From NCBI RefSeq assembly GCF_000283155.1, contig NW_004454182.1, positions 8,644,460 through 8,708,459 of the forward strand: a DNA stretch of 64,000 bases, in the 5' to 3' direction. This DNA is from Ceratotherium simum simum (lineage: Eukaryota; Chordata; Mammalia; Perissodactyla; Rhinocerotidae). A program made the translations under genes and the position numbers. Below are positions 23,017 through 35,710 of this stretch, in pieces. Positions within the stretch are counted from its first letter, which is position 1; every line of letters starts with the position of its first letter. The notes beneath the pieces were generated by a model, which was given only the letters and a program-made list of their open reading frames with translations, was not told the origin of the DNA and made no database searches.

Positions 23017-24434
23017 GTAGGTTTGACTGCTTTTCTTGCCAATTTATTTTAACTGTTTGACTTTATAAGGCAAGATTTTGTCCTGGAGAATTAAGGTCAA
23101 GGATAGAAAACTTATATTTGTTTTTTTAGACTGCATGTGTCCTACCTTCGTCCCCCATATTTTCACTCTGGTTCACCCGTGACTGGAAGCTGTACTAGGT
23201 TTCCTGGTATAGAGCTGATCTCACTCCCTTTCAGACAGAAAGTTGTCCTTGTTCACTGGAATTGTAAGCAACTTTCAATAGGAACAATTAATGTCCTTGA
23301 ATTACCAATTTATTTTTCTGTCAAGGGTTGAAATAAGATAGAAAGCACTACTTGAAGTTTGGAGATGAAAAATTAAAAATTTAAGTGGTGTATCTGATTG
23401 TGCCATATTGCTAACTTCAATTGCTCAAGTGTCAATAGCTCTAAGATCTTTAATAATGAATATTTTTGCCTTTGAATTAGAAAATATTTTGCTCTTCTCC
23501 AAGGAGTGTGGAATAATAGTGTTCAGAATATTCTGTATTGTTTTTCTTTTGTCTATAAAAATAATTTCCTTTAAGGGAAGGATGCTTATAGGCATTTACG
23601 TTGTTGGCAACTCCTTCCTTCTCACCTGTCCTGCTCTCAATCATGTGGAAACCTGGAGATGAAAGTCAGGTCCACCATATGGTACACTAATAACAAGATC
23701 CTGAGTGAGACAGTGTTAACGTTTTGCCCCATCATTGTTTCAGATGGCTTGTCAGATACTCCTTAGATTTGCAAGGGCCTATCTGCCCAGCTTATCTTTG
23801 TTCATCCCTGCCTTTCCCATCAACCCAGTGGCTTGACTTACTAGGGGGAGGGCTTAAAATTCACAATAGAAATTCACCTATAGTTAGATTGCAAACCAGA
23901 GCACCTTCTGCAAGAGCTACCCGGAAAGCACACACATCATGTGAAAGCTGAACCAGGTGCCCTAGCGTGTCTTTGGCACTTGTTGGCGCTCCCATTAAGG
24001 TAAGCTGCAGGGCACTGTGCCTACTCTGAGGGGAGGCAGAGGGCCAGGGATCAGGGAGGGTGCACTCAACCTTGGCGTACCACAGAGAAACCCTTGATAA
24101 TTGCAGATGCAGTTATCTTTGGGGTGTAAGTCTAGGAAGGGGGTAGGCTCAGGAGTATGTAATGTGGAAAGGTAGTAGAGGAGGGAAAGAACACACATTC
24201 TGTCACCTCCTCGGTGTTGCCTAGAGCTGCTCTGACATTTCGGTTTATTAAAATCATCTTCCAAAGGCAAACACTGAGGGAGAGAAGGAGGAAAAACCCT
24301 CACAAGGCACTTTGCCCTGATGATCAGTTGTTACTCAGAGCTTGCTGTGGCGCCTTAGTCACTGAAAAGGTAATGGAAATGGACACAGAGGAGACCCCAC
24401 TTGACAGAGGGGAATGTGTGGAAGGTATGTTTGC

Positions 24435-24575
24435 ATCACGCCAGACCCTCCTGAGTTCTGATACTGGCTGATCCGCTTACTAGGTATGTGAGCCTAGGAC
24501 AGTCCAGTGACAGTGTCTGGGCCTCCACTTCCCCCATCCTTACAGATGGATAATAGTCCTACCACACGGGGCTCA
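24435..24575 (+). mobile_element. MIR SINE
   Basis: gcttactaggtatgtgagcc and ccatccttacagatggataatag, sense MIR core and tail. Confidence 0.7.
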
Positions 24576-24999
24576 GTGTGGGCTCAGTAAGTCTTGCGTC
24601 TCTTTCCTTTGCCTTTCTTATTGACTCTTGCTCTCTAATTGGAATTGGATTTATGATACTAATTCAAGCTTCAATTCACTGTATTTTCTTTTTGTTTCTT
24701 CTCTTATGTATTTATGTTAAGAGTAATAGTGGCCTATTCTGAATTATGATGGTGTGTTTGTGTGTATGTATGTATGTGTGTTTATGAATTATCTCAGTTG
24801 GGAAGTGGAGGAAATTATGTCTCCCAATGTAAAATTTCATGAAAATAGAAATGATGGTTTGTTGAATCCTGAAATTAAACTGGGAAAGCCCTCATCCTTC
24901 TCTGAGAGAGGTTTTGATGTATCTCACACCACTTTACTTGCTGTTAATTTGTTTGTTTGAGGAAACACAGCTAGGATGTTAAGTCTGCTATATTAAGTC

Positions 25000-25617
25000 T
25001 GTTTTTTGGGTTTTTTTTGCTGTATAACAAATTACCACAAATTTCTTGGCTTCAAACAATACCCATTTATTAGCTCACAATTCTGTAGGTCAAAAGTCCA
25101 GCATGGTATGACTGCGTTCTCTGTTCATTGTGTCACAAGGCTGAAATCAAGATGTTGACCAGACAGAGTTCTTGTCTAGAGACTCTGGGGAAAAATCCAC
25201 TCCCAAGTTCATTCAAGCTGTTGGCAGAATTCAAGACCTTTTTGTTGTGGAACTGGGGTCTCTGTTCTCTTGCTGTCAGCTGGGGGTTGTTCATTGTTCT
25301 TAGAAGTATTCCCAGATCCTTTCCACATGTCTCTCTCCATCTCGAAGCTACCATGACACATCAAATCCTCCTTGTGTTCCAGTCTTTCTGACTTCCTCTT
25401 CTACTACTAACCAGAGAAATCGCTCTGCTTTAAAGGGCTCGTACCATGAAGTTAGGCCTACCCAGATAATCTCCCTATTTTAAGGTCAACTGTGCCATGT
25501 AATAGAACCTAATTGTCGGAAGAGAGTCCATCATATTCACAGTCCCGGGGATTATGCAGGGCATAGACGCCAGGGAGAGGGAAATCTTGGGGGACATTAA
25601 AAATGTTGCCTACCACA
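25000..25617 (+). mobile_element. MLT1-like LTR (MaLR)
   Basis: tgctgtataacaaattaccac, ttagctcacaattctgtagg, and a 3' end around gttgcctaccacatctgctc. A solo LTR relic ending about 45 bp before SNX25 exon f. Confidence 0.65.
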
Positions 25618-25663
25618 TCTGCTCACCATGCTTGTTGTTGTTGTGTTTGTGTTTTTTTCCAAG

Positions 25664-25804
25664 GTTACAGAAGAGAATGGTGAGCAAATGCCTTGTTACT
25701 TTGTCATGGTAAGCTTACAAGAAGTTGGAGGAGTTGAAACCAAGAACTGGACAGTCCCCAGAAGGCTCAGTGAGTTTCAGAATTTACACCGGAAACTTAG
25801 TGAG
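25664..25804 (+). CDS. SNX25: SNX25 exon f (PX domain, first part)
   Basis: The acceptor is 'gtttttttccaag' and the donor 'gtatga'. It is 141 bp, 47 codons, phase 0 to phase 0. It encodes beta strands of the PX fold (CYFVMVSLQEV) and the motif VPRRLSEFQNLHRKL. Canonical PX domains have R-R-(Y/F)-x-(D/E)-F; the aromatic position is leucine here. The two arginines and the EF pair are kept. Confidence 0.96.
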
Positions 25805-26204
25805 GTATGAACACTCGTGAGCACAAGAATTTAGACTTAACTGAGCAAGAAGAGATGTAAGAGCTCATTTCAATTTTTACGCATAAGGAAACTGATTCAT
25901 CTTTCTCCTTTGCTGTTGATACTGGCAAGTGGCATTTTCAGCCTGACATTTAGAAATTTACTCATAGATCAAATCATCTAGTCTAGTCTAAATCCTCGGG
26001 ACAGATAATACTCTGATCTCCTTAGTGAATTGTCACAGAACCCCAGAGCCAAAGGAGAGTTAGGGATCCTCTAGGGCCAGTGGTTTCGAAGCTGCCAGTT
26101 GTGACCCGTTAGTGGGTAGTGAAGTCAATTATGGGTTGCAGTAGGAGAAAGAGAATAGAACATATTGGGTTTCATCACAAAGAGTAAAGGAGTCGGTCAA
26201 GTGT

Positions 26205-26460
26205 CGTGGTTGAAAGCACAGACTCTGGAGCCAGACGGCTCGAGTGTGGATCCTGGCTTGACTACTCGTGAGCTATGTGACCTGGGACTTGTCTCTCTGT
26301 CCCTTTGTGCCTTGTTTTCTTCATCATTGAAATACAGATATTGATAGCACCTCCCATACCTATCTCAGAGTTGTGAGAATTAAGGGAATAAGTGTATACA
26401 AAGCATTTAGAGGAATGTCTAGCACATAATAAACATTATTGTGTTGTTGTTATTACTAGG
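26205..26460 (+). mobile_element. MIR SINE, near full length
   Basis: gactctggagccagacggct, gagctatgtgacctgggact, cttcatcattgaaatacag and gcacataataaacattattg in MIR order. Confidence 0.85.
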
Positions 26461-26629
26461 AGCAGTAATGAGCGTTGTTTCATAGAACTTTTTATTTCAG
26501 TTTTATATGCGTGTGTATATTATATACATGGATATGGATATATGCATGTGCATTGGGGGCTGCAATGTAGCGTGTATTTCCTACTGTGGGTTTTTGTTAA
26601 AAATGTTGGAAAGCCACCAATGTAGGTCA

Positions 26630-26765
26630 ATTCTTTTATTTGTGAGATGAGGGAAACTGATCTCAGAGAGTGTCACTGACTTATCATAGGATGTGTACAC
26701 ATAGTGGCCAGACCAGGGTTAGAATCCAGGTCATCTTACTTTCAGTTCATTATTCTTCCACTTTC
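26630..26765 (-). mobile_element. MIR SINE
   Basis: Complement-type MIR: gagatgagggaaactgatc, ccagaccagggttagaatcc. Confidence 0.65.
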
Positions 26766-28017
26766 CTCAGGGATTCTGTATTCCTAACTCTCCTCCTATG
26801 GGAGGTGATTGCCCTTCCCCCCAGCAATTAAAAAAATTCTTCCATCATTTCTATTTTCATTTAGATCCGTTTTTCTCTTGCTCAGAATGAACTGATACTG
26901 GTAAACCCTGTGGTCACCTCTCAGACCCCACTTTTGCAAATGAAATATGTCTGTTTCCTTTAACCTTTTTTGTTAGGGTGATTTTTTTTTTAACCTTTTA
27001 ATCTCTACCTTCTGAATGCTGTTACTTCTTCAACTGCTTTTGAAACGATGGTGGCCAAAACTGAAGGTCATACTACAGCATTTCTCAAATGGACTAGGAT
27101 CACCCTAGCAGTGTGGAAAGCAAATATTTATCTTAATATAAGAATAAATGTTTCCCAAAATTATTGAGTAAATTTAACACTGCAATGAAAAATGCATCGT
27201 TTGCCCTGTGCCCAACCATTGTGATGCCAAAGATTTGTATCAGTCTACTGGCTGATAAAAACCGAAGGGAAAGGAAAAAGGAATTTAGGGAAGATTTTGA
27301 AATAAAATGTATGTGGAAGATGAAATGTACTTTGAAAATCAAAAACAATGACACTGAGGTGTTAGAGGAAACAAACTTTATGAACTTCCACGTCTGTCCT
27401 TTGGTCTCGTCGTCACCTCTCGTCATCTGTGGCCTGAGGACGGGGTTCGTCTCCTACCCTTGCTATTTCCTGTCGAGTGGATTTTCATTTTCTGAAGGAA
27501 GCCTTCCTGTTCACAGCTGTGACAGGAAGCTCGCCTTCAGGTCCCTGGTGAGTTTAATCGCCCCTTCCAACTCTCCCTGGCTGTTTCAGTTCCTCTAAAA
27601 TTTTGCCCTGACTTTGAACCCTGATGAAAATATCCTTCGTGGGCAGACACCATTGTGCGTTAGTGGCTGCGTAGGTAAGGCCAGTTCTTCCTCTTCTAAC
27701 ACTGGAAGCACTTACATGCACTGGCCACACGAGACTTGTTACGCGCTGTCCCTTGCTATGGCCAGGCTGGCGGGGGCTACCGTGACCCTGATGATGGCAA
27801 CAGGAGTAACAGCTGTGGCAGGCAGACTCTGTGCTCACTTACTTTTCAATACCGGTTGATTTCATTAAGCATATTCAAATGGCCCCGGTGCCGTGATGAC
27901 GGCCAGGGTTTGTCAATGGGGGCAGAGTCTGCAGCCTTTGGAACCCACTATCCTCCTCGTGTCTGAGGGGCAGACTGGCAGAGTCCTGTGGGGATTGGCA
28001 TTAACAACACAGACTTT

Positions 28018-28228
28018 GGGCCGGCCCCGTGGCTTAGCAGTTAAGTGTGCATGCGCTCCACTGCTGGCGGCCCGGGTTCGGATCCCGGGCGCGCACCGAC
28101 GCACCGCTTCTCCAGCCACGCGGAGGCCGCGTCCCACATACAGCAACTAGAGGGATGTGCAACTATGACACACAACCATCTACTGGGGCTTTGGGGGAAA
28201 AATAAATAAATAAAATTTTAAAAAAAAG
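28018..28228 (+). mobile_element. ERE SINE, young short-tail type
   Basis: Perfect 12-bp duplication aacacagacttt (28006-28017, 28229-28240). A near-consensus body including gttcggatcccgggcgcgc (B-box region). It inserted into a MIR. Confidence 0.94.
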
Positions 28229-28239
28229 AACACAGACTT

Positions 28240-28400
28240 TATCATCAGTTGGATCTGGGTTTTAATCCTGATTATCAGTCGTCTCATATGTAAAATAGGA
28301 ATGCTAATAATTCGCAACTTGTAGGGCTGTTACACATGCCAAGCAGAAGCAGAGTGTCTGGCAGAATGTAGGACTTAATCCACAACGGGAAGTCGATTGT
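28240..28400 (+). mobile_element. MIR SINE
   Basis: ttggatctgggttttaatcc, atgtaaaataggaatgctaa, agagtgtctggcagaatg. It is split from its 5' part by the ERE at 28018. Confidence 0.7.
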
Positions 28401-28904
28401 CACTATTTATTAATATATTTTATTCTTATTAATATAGTTACACTCTGCAGTTTGCCATCAAAAGGCCGTAATAAAGGTAGAACCCAAACGATTCTGATTC
28501 TTTTTCCGTTGTCTTCTTTTGTCAACTTTGATAACTTCTTACAGAGATGTCGTAAACAAAACATATTTTAATAGAAAAACCTTGTTCCTGAGAGCCAGGT
28601 GTCCATACCTCACATGTTGTGCTACATGCATGTTGTGCAAATCCAGCTTATGGGCCTGGCTTCAGGATTTCCCGGCTTCCGGGCATTCATGGGTCTAGGG
28701 ACGAGCTTTAGCTTTTTTTGTCAAATGTCCCATTCCTCCAGATTCTTCGAGCCTGATTAGAACAGGTAGGTTTCCAAGGTCTTAAATCTCAGAGGAACGA
28801 GGACAAGAGGAGGATACTTGGTTTGTTCTAATTAAAATGGTAAATCTTTTTGTAAGATTAAAATGTAATTTCCAGATACTAACATTTAATTTTTTTCCCC
28901 ACAG

Positions 28905-29018
28905 TGTTTCCCTTCTTTAAAAAAAGTCCAGTTGCCTTCTCTCAGCAAGCTGCCTTTCAAATCTATAGATCACAAGTTTATGGAAAAGTCAAAGAAGCAA
29001 TTGAACAAGTTTTTACAG
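28905..29018 (+). CDS. SNX25: SNX25 exon g (PX domain, middle)
   Basis: The acceptor is 'tttttttccccacag' and the donor 'gtaagc'. It is 114 bp, 38 codons, phase 0 to phase 0. It encodes CFPSLKKVQLPSLSKLPFKS, the proline-containing loop of PX domains, then KFMEKSKKQLNKFLQ, the following amphipathic helix. Confidence 0.96.
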
Positions 29019-29154
29019 GTAAGCAAGTGAAAAGTTTTGGACATGAGAGGAATAATTAGTTATTTTGGGTTAAACTGTCATCATTCAAAGAGCTTGCTCG
29101 TTTGCTTCCCGTTGTCACAGGCCATGCCAGATCCTCAAAATGTCTGGTCTTTTT

Positions 29155-30175
29155 TTTTTTTTTTTTTGAGTAAATAAAGTATACCATACATACAGAAAAT
29201 GCAGATGATATGTGTACAGCTTTCTCTGTTTTCACAATCTGAACACACCCTTGTGGCTAGCACCCAGTCCACGAAACAATATTGCCAGTACCTCCAGCTT
29301 CCTTCCATCGCTGCTTCCCCCACCAAAGGGAACCCCGATCCCGGCTTCTCACAACACAGATAGTTACAAGTGTTCTTGAACTTCATATAAATGGAATCAT
29401 ATGGTATGGACTTTTTTGTGTCTGACTTCTTTCACTCGACGTTATTATGTTCCTGAGATTCATCCTCATGACTGCTATTTTAGTTGTAGATCATTCGTTT
29501 TCACTGTTTAGGTTTTTCATTGTGTGAATACACTACAGTCTATTCATTCTATTGTTGAGCATTTGGATAGTTTCCAGTTGGAGGCTATTATGAAGAGAGT
29601 TTCTATAAACTTCTAGTACTTGTCTTTTGGTGACTATGTGTTGGGTAATACCTTTGTGTTTTTCAGTTTTTCAAAGTGGTTGTAGCAATTTTTACACTCT
29701 TACCAGCAGTGTGTAAGGGGTCTGATTGCTCCACACCCTCCCCAGTGCTTAGCCATTCTGGTGAGTGTGTACTGGTATCTCATTGTGGTTTTAATTTGCA
29801 TCTCCCTGAGGACTAATGAGGTTAAGCACCAGTCATATGTTAATTGGCCATTTGGATGGTTTATTTTGTGAAGTTAAAGTCCTGTCTACTCCTCAGTCCT
29901 GTTGTCTGTCTTTTCTGTTTCCCTCCGTAGGAGTCTGTGTGTGTTTTGGATGTGAGTCTCCTGTCAGACCATGTGTGGTGCACATATCTTCTCCCTTTCT
30001 GTGGATTGCCTTTTCAGGCTCTGAATGATTTCTCTTAATGAACAGAAGTTCTCAATTTTAGTTTAGTCCAGTTTATCAGTTTTTTTCTTGTACAGTTAAT
30101 GCCTTTGTGCTTAAGAAATCTTGGGCTACTCCAAGGTCCTAAAGATATTTTCCTAATTTCCTCTAAACACTGTTT
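29155..30175 (-). mobile_element. L1 3' fragment, antisense
   Basis: A long antisense L1 3' region (ggaatcatatggtatggact, gagcatttggatagtttcca, ctggtatctcattgtggttt), beginning with a T run. Confidence 0.8.
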
Positions 30176-30499
30176 TCCTTCAGTCTGTTTTAGAGAGTAA
30201 GGCTGGACAAAGGAATGCCATCCCCAGTAGCAACCACTATTTATTTTTTTCCTTAGCTAGGCCCTCTGTATTCAGAGTATAGTTAAGTTACTCAAACCAT
30301 GGACCCCGAAGCCCTTATAGTTCTCAGAGGCATGCAACTTTGCCGATGCAGTAGTAGCTAGAAGTCCTGAGATTAGTAAAGGCTATATTAAAATATAATC
30401 GTTGACTTAGAAGTATGGATCATAGTTAAAATAGATACATTTAAGCCAGAGTTGCCTTGAAAGTGTTAGTCTTTTTTTCTCATATATTTCTCTTTCTGT

Positions 30500-30501
<2 letters not shown>

Positions 30502-30537
<36 letters not shown>
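30502..30537 (+). repeat. (TG)n microsatellite
   Basis: About 18 uninterrupted TG units. Confidence 0.98.
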
Positions 30538-30542
<5 letters not shown>

Positions 30543-33192
30543 TCCCTCGGGAAATAAAATTAGAAAAATTTTCTGAGTTCATATGGCAGAGCTGGGGTAG
30601 AGGATCATTAATGTTGAAATGCTCTTACAGGAGAGAATTTAAAACTGAAATATCACTATTTTGTTGCTGATTCAGAATGTCTAGGAAATATTAAACCCAC
30701 TCAAGCATGGTACCTGATTAAATCATTCAGAAGAGTTAAAGATCTTGTTTGTGAAACGAATGTGTGTTACTCAGAATCCAAGCCCCAGATGTGTAGCTTT
30801 GGAACTCTGCAGCTGACTCAGGTTTCCCTCCAGCCTCTGCTGTTGGGGAGGGTCTCAGTTTGCTCCGTCTTCCTGATGTGCTGCAGAGACTGCCCTCATG
30901 CCTGCATTTTCGGGGATGCGAGGAGGGGTTGTCTATGCCCTTAGTGGACTGTTGGTGAGGGAAATGGGTTAGTGAGTCCTGCTGTTGTGCCAGGAGAACC
31001 GTGCACTCCAGCGCACTGCGGGTAGGTGGTGTGGGCATGGCTGGGGGCAAGGAAAAGCTGCAGCTAAGCCAGATGACACAGTGGTCTCAGGTGGCCATTT
31101 GTCTTTTAATCAAGAGGATTTTAAGTCAGGAAATAATGGGTTAAATTGTTTTTCATTTCCTCAAAGACTTTATTTGAAAGTGCTAACTAACTGTTCAGTA
31201 TCTTTAGGTAGGTTACACAGCAGACTGCAGTTTCAAAATATTATTCCACCAATTGCAAACAGGAAAAGTAAGATGTGAAAAGTTTAGTCTGAAGAGCAGA
31301 TGTTTTTAAGTCCATAGAACCTTCCAGAAAAAGAGATTCCACTGAGTATATGTTTATGTGAATGTTTATTTATGACATACGGTTCCCTATCGAGGCATAC
31401 TAATAAGACAGATATTTAATAATCTAGCTAATCATTCTTGGCGATGCCATCACTTATGTTTTCATTCCTACATGCCATCTTTGCTGATCCTCACGTACAC
31501 ATACCACTTACTCCAGCCATTGCCCCCAGTAGCACTCTGCCCCACTTCTGGGTGTGCACATGCTGTTCACTCTTCTTGGGATGCTTACACCTTTCTTCAT
31601 CATCCTCTGAGCAGTCTTAGGTCTTCACTAGAAGAGAATGACATGCTCTCAGTGTTGTGGGGGAAGAAGTTAGGAATGGGAATCCATTTTTAGAGAGCTT
31701 AAAGATTATAAAATCCCAATTATGCCTTACTCCACAGGCATAATCTCTGAGAAAATTTCTGACTTTTCATACATATTTAATTTGGTCATTTTCCTTCATA
31801 ATAGAATATAACTTAGGCCAAAGACTTATCACCCTTAATGATTTCCTTATTTATATTGATTGTATTAAGTTAGAGGCTTACCATTAGTTATCATTTCCTA
31901 CTGTTTTATAGAATAATGATGGAGTATAGATTAGCTAAAGGAAATAAAGTTAGGGGGAGAATGTCTCACTCCTCCTAAACCACCCTCATGCACAACTGAA
32001 CATTTAAATACTCTGAAAAAGGAATAAAGGCCTATTTATTGGGCTCAGGGGCCACAAAAGGCAGTAGTGACCCGCCTGCCCATCCCCTTAATCTCCCTCC
32101 CTCCATGTGAGGCAGAACCTTCCCATCTTCAGGCCAGTCTTCTGCAGGATACGTGAAGCTGGCAACCACTGGAATGCTGGTGGTGCCACTTGGACCCCCT
32201 GGCCCCACTGTGGCAGTATTGGGCACATTCAGAGGTGCTTATTCTAGGGAAGGTCATAGGGTTTATCAGATTTCAGCCTTTGCCTCGACAAATATAACGT
32301 GAACAACATGGACCAGCTCCTCTGACTAGAATTGAACCTCGTCTGCCACTCCAATTTCTGTCATTAGAAGCACAGTCTGCTCCCCAGGGTTCTGTCTCGC
32401 CCAAGGGGCTTATATCATAAATGAGGCAGTATTTCCCATTGTTTTATTTATTCCTAAACCCTGTACCTTTTAATACTAGACACTTAAACCTTCTTGTGGT
32501 CACATTGTTAATTTTACTGTTTTATCCGTAGCCCTTGTTTGTACATGAACGGACGTGAATCACGTCCTCCTTTCCTCTCCCCTAAGGCCAGATAAGTACA
32601 TAAAGAACTTGAGGAAATTTCCAGGTGAAGGGCCAGTAAACCAGCTATATAATTACACAAACAAGCACTGCCTGGAGGGTGGCAGCACAGTGAAGTAAAA
32701 CAGTTGCCTGGCAAGCAGGGCCTCCCTGTGACAACTCAGAGTTCTTGTTTCGGCTGATGTACGAAGTCTGAACATAACCGTAAAAGGGTGCTTGAATGGT
32801 ATCCTTGTGTAATGTGCAAGTACGTAAGGTGTTCACACAAACGAGTGGAGGTTAAGCTGACTTTCAAAGGCAGTGGTCCCGGGATCTGTAAGCTGTGTGC
32901 AGAGGAATTTTGTGTTGCACTGAGCAGTGCAAAATGGAGTGAGTTCTGTTGTCTGCACAGTATCTCCCACAAGCAGAAGGGTTAGGACACTCCAGTTAAC
33001 CTAGAGGGGATTGTTTGCCATTCAGATCATTGATAATTGATCTAATATATTTTATTTCAGGGGGAAAGGGAAGTGGTTTTAGGTTCAGAATTATGATGAA
33101 TTCACAGTCAATTCTGCCTTGTTTGTCTCTACTTGTGGTAGCTCCCCGCTACCACTCCTATATAGGAGTGATTCATCCTCTTCCTTCCACAG

Positions 33193-33357
33193 AATCTGCT
33201 TTCAGATGAAAGACTGTGTCAGAGTGAAGCACTTTATGCCTTTTTGAGCCCTTCTCCTGACTACCTCAAGGTTATTGATGTGCAGGGGAAAAAACCCACT
33301 TTTTCATTATCCTCATTTTTGGAAAGACTTCCTCGTGACTTCTTCTCTCATCAAGAG
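33193..33357 (+). CDS. SNX25: SNX25 exon h (end of PX domain)
   Basis: The acceptor is 'cttccttccacag' and the donor 'gtgagc'. It is 165 bp, 55 codons, phase 0 to phase 0. It encodes NLLSDERLCQSEALYAFLSP, the last PX helix. The linker that follows ends in SSFLERLPRDFFSHQE. Confidence 0.96.
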
Positions 33358-35140
33358 GTGAGCTGTCTAAAGGGTGTACCATTTTCATAGCGTACTTAAG
33401 CAAATGTCTTTTTGAAGCCTGTCTGAAGTAACAGATGTTTTTTAAAAGCTTGCTGCTAGTGGGGAGAAAGCAAATACATCCATGGTCAGTTATGATTGCT
33501 GTCGTATTTGGGGACACCAGTTTGTGCTCCCCTACAAGCCACTTGGAAGAGTTAAGATACAGAAATGAAAAGACTCATAACAAGGTGGGTAAGTGAAATG
33601 TGGACAGGAAGTTCTGTAGGACTCTCTACAAAATGAGTGATAGCCAGTCCCTGGGGATGGGGCCGGTCATTATGAGGAGTTGGAGCTAAGATGGAAGGTT
33701 TGGGAGAGGAGGATGTGTTTGAAGAACAGTCAGTATGTCAGGGAATGGAAAACCATGGAATATTTTGAAGCGAGATGAATTTAGTGGAGATATATATGGG
33801 TAAAGGAAAGAATAGAGAGAGACTGCAGACATTTGCGATCTTATATAAGCTCCTACCTCACGTTTAGGCCACTGAAGCCCCTTGTTTGACTCTCCAGCAA
33901 ATTGCACGAGACCATCTCCGAAATTTGGCATCTCCTTAGTTCGTTGCCAAATGCCACTGCCTCTTCACTAGGGTTGGTTTAATGAGTTTGGACAGAAGGA
34001 ACTGACAATGAAAAGGAGCATGCTGTTTTACTGCATTCTGAGCTGGGAGGAGACGTCAGTGTGTACCATAGAGCATACCTACATCAGCGTTCAGGTCTTT
34101 GTGTAAACCCTCTTCCCTCCCAAGTGTCTCTGTCTCTCCCTCCTCTTTCCTTGATGGCCATACATATGACGTCTGGCTGTACTTGGCTAGCTTACCTCCA
34201 CTACCTCCCATGTATTCCTGAACCCCTTGGAATTTACATTATGGCCAGTCCCTTCATGAATTAGTCTCTGAAGGTGAGCGCCAGTGGCCAAATCCAGTGG
34301 CTTCCTCTCTGTCTTCACCTTCTTCAACCTCTTTGCAGCATTTTGTGTTGCTGGACTTCTTGTAAAGCTGTGAAGTTTTAGGGAACTCCTCCTGCCTCTA
34401 TGACTTCTCAGTCCTTTCCTCTGCTCATCCAGTCCCCCAGAATCCTGTCCTTAGCCCTCTGCTTGGTCCCACGACGTCAGCCTCTCTACCTGTCTGCCTC
34501 TGCACACTTTCCCAGCTGTCTTTCCACTGCCTAGTGTTTGTCCCTCTCTGACAGCACTTCACCTGCTTGTAGAAGCAGCTCCGTGCATGTGTGTCAGTCT
34601 CCGCAGAGAGCTGTGGGCCACTGAAAGTCTGGGTCCACATCGCACTCCTTTGCGCTAGTCTGGCGCCTGGCGTGTAATGAGTTTTGAACTGAAACTTGCT
34701 GATATGCAGATCAGGAAATGAGACTAGCCGAAGTACAGAATAAAATCTTGAATCAGAGCTTTAAAAATAACTAAATTAGTTTAAAATATACGTTTTTTTT
34801 TTTTAAAGTGAATTTAAAATCATACAACTTTTATAACTCAAAATGGTTAGAAAACTATTTTCTCATCTTCTAATTCACTCTTGATTCATACAGTGACAGA
34901 GCTTTTTCAAAATTATTTTAAACCTTGATAAGGCTTTAGGATCAAGCTTTTCCCTGAGGTTAGATACATTTGGCCCCTTTTATTGAAAATGCATAGATTT
35001 CTGCATGTAGGAAAATGGAAGGGTTATGTAAGGTTGAAATATGAGCACATAGTTTGGAATTTGCACTTGAAAAAGGAGAACAACTCTACCAATTTTCCTG
35101 GATAAGTGATCTGCTTCCTGTGACTTTTCTGTACCCGCAG
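33358..35140 (+). other. SNX25: SNX25 intron h-i
   Basis: A 1.8-kb intron with an L2 ORF-region fragment at about 34225-34700. The remainder holds nothing recognised. Confidence 0.75.
34225..34700 (+). mobile_element. L2 LINE body fragment
   Basis: tggccaaatccagtggcttcc, ttcttcaacctctttgcagc and cagaatcctgtccttagccc match the reverse-transcriptase region of L2. Confidence 0.65.
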
Positions 35141-35258
35141 GAGGAGACAGAGGAGGACAGTGACCTGTCAGATTATGGTGACGATATCGATGGGAGGAAG
35201 GACGCCTTGGCTGAACCATGCTTCATGTTGATTGGGGAGATTTTTGAACTTCGAGGAA
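35141..35258 (+). CDS. SNX25: SNX25 exon i (acidic linker, start of nexin C-terminal domain)
   Basis: The acceptor is 'gtacccgcag' and the donor 'gtaagc'. It is 118 bp, starts in phase 0 and ends one base into a methionine codon. It begins with a very acidic stretch (EETEEDSDLSDYGDD) and ends with CFMLIGEIFELRG, the first helix of the sorting nexin C-terminal (Nexin_C) domain. Confidence 0.95.
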
Positions 35259-35354
35259 GTAAGCCTCTTTGTTATTACTTAGTGGTATTTGCTGGGTAAG
35301 TGGTGCACACACACATATTTAATATCCATTTATTCCTGAATCAGACATGAATTC

Positions 35355-35480
35355 CTGTTCATTCATTTATTCAGGAAATACTTTTAAGGGCCAACCAGAT
35401 ACTGTGGTAGGAGCTGAGGATACAACCTTAAGACAGTATCATCTCTGTACTCACGGAACTTAAGGTCCTGAGATACCCTG
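35355..35480 (+). repeat. Ancient interspersed repeat fragment
   Basis: ttcattcatttattcaggaaatac, gatactgtggtaggagctgagg: same family as 3441. Confidence 0.5.
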
Positions 35481-35710
35481 TACCATGTTTCACTGAATAC
35501 TGAAGGAGAGAGTGCTTTGAATTTCTTTTTATGTGACTTAGCATAGCCTCATTGCTTTATCACCAAAAAGTATCCAGAAAATAATTTTGCAGAGCAGAGG
35601 AAGAGTCCTGTTGTTGAAGGTGGGGTTTTGATGCTCCTGAGATAGTATTATAGCCAGGGACACTGGAATGCCTCACCCCGACTTTTCAGCCACCTTTCTT
35701 CCCCTAGAGG

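Larger units (their letters stand above)
23017..25663 (+). other. SNX25: SNX25 intron e-f
   Basis: A 2.65-kb intron. It holds a MIR at 24435-24575 and an MLT1-like LTR at about 25000-25617 close to the next acceptor. The stretch 23020-24430 holds no recognised feature. Confidence 0.75.
25805..28904 (+). other. SNX25: SNX25 intron f-g
   Basis: A 3.1-kb intron with MIR copies at 26205, 26630 and 28240 and an ERE at 28018. The stretch 26770-28000 shows nothing recognised, though long open frames cross it by chance. Confidence 0.75.
29019..33192 (+). other. SNX25: SNX25 intron g-h
   Basis: A 4.2-kb intron with an antisense L1 fragment (29155-30175) and a pure GT microsatellite (30502-30537). 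The stretch 30540-33190 shows no clear gene or repeat, apart from possible L2 debris near 31440-31640. Confidence 0.75.

Noticed and set aside
27164..27598. A 144-codon open frame on the + strand in the intron between exons f and g
   Set aside because: No recognisable domain and low-complexity composition. It lies in an intron with no splice or codon-bias support.
30502..30537. Regular repeat considered as CRISPR-like array
   Set aside because: A simple TG microsatellite in a mammalian genome; no spacers.
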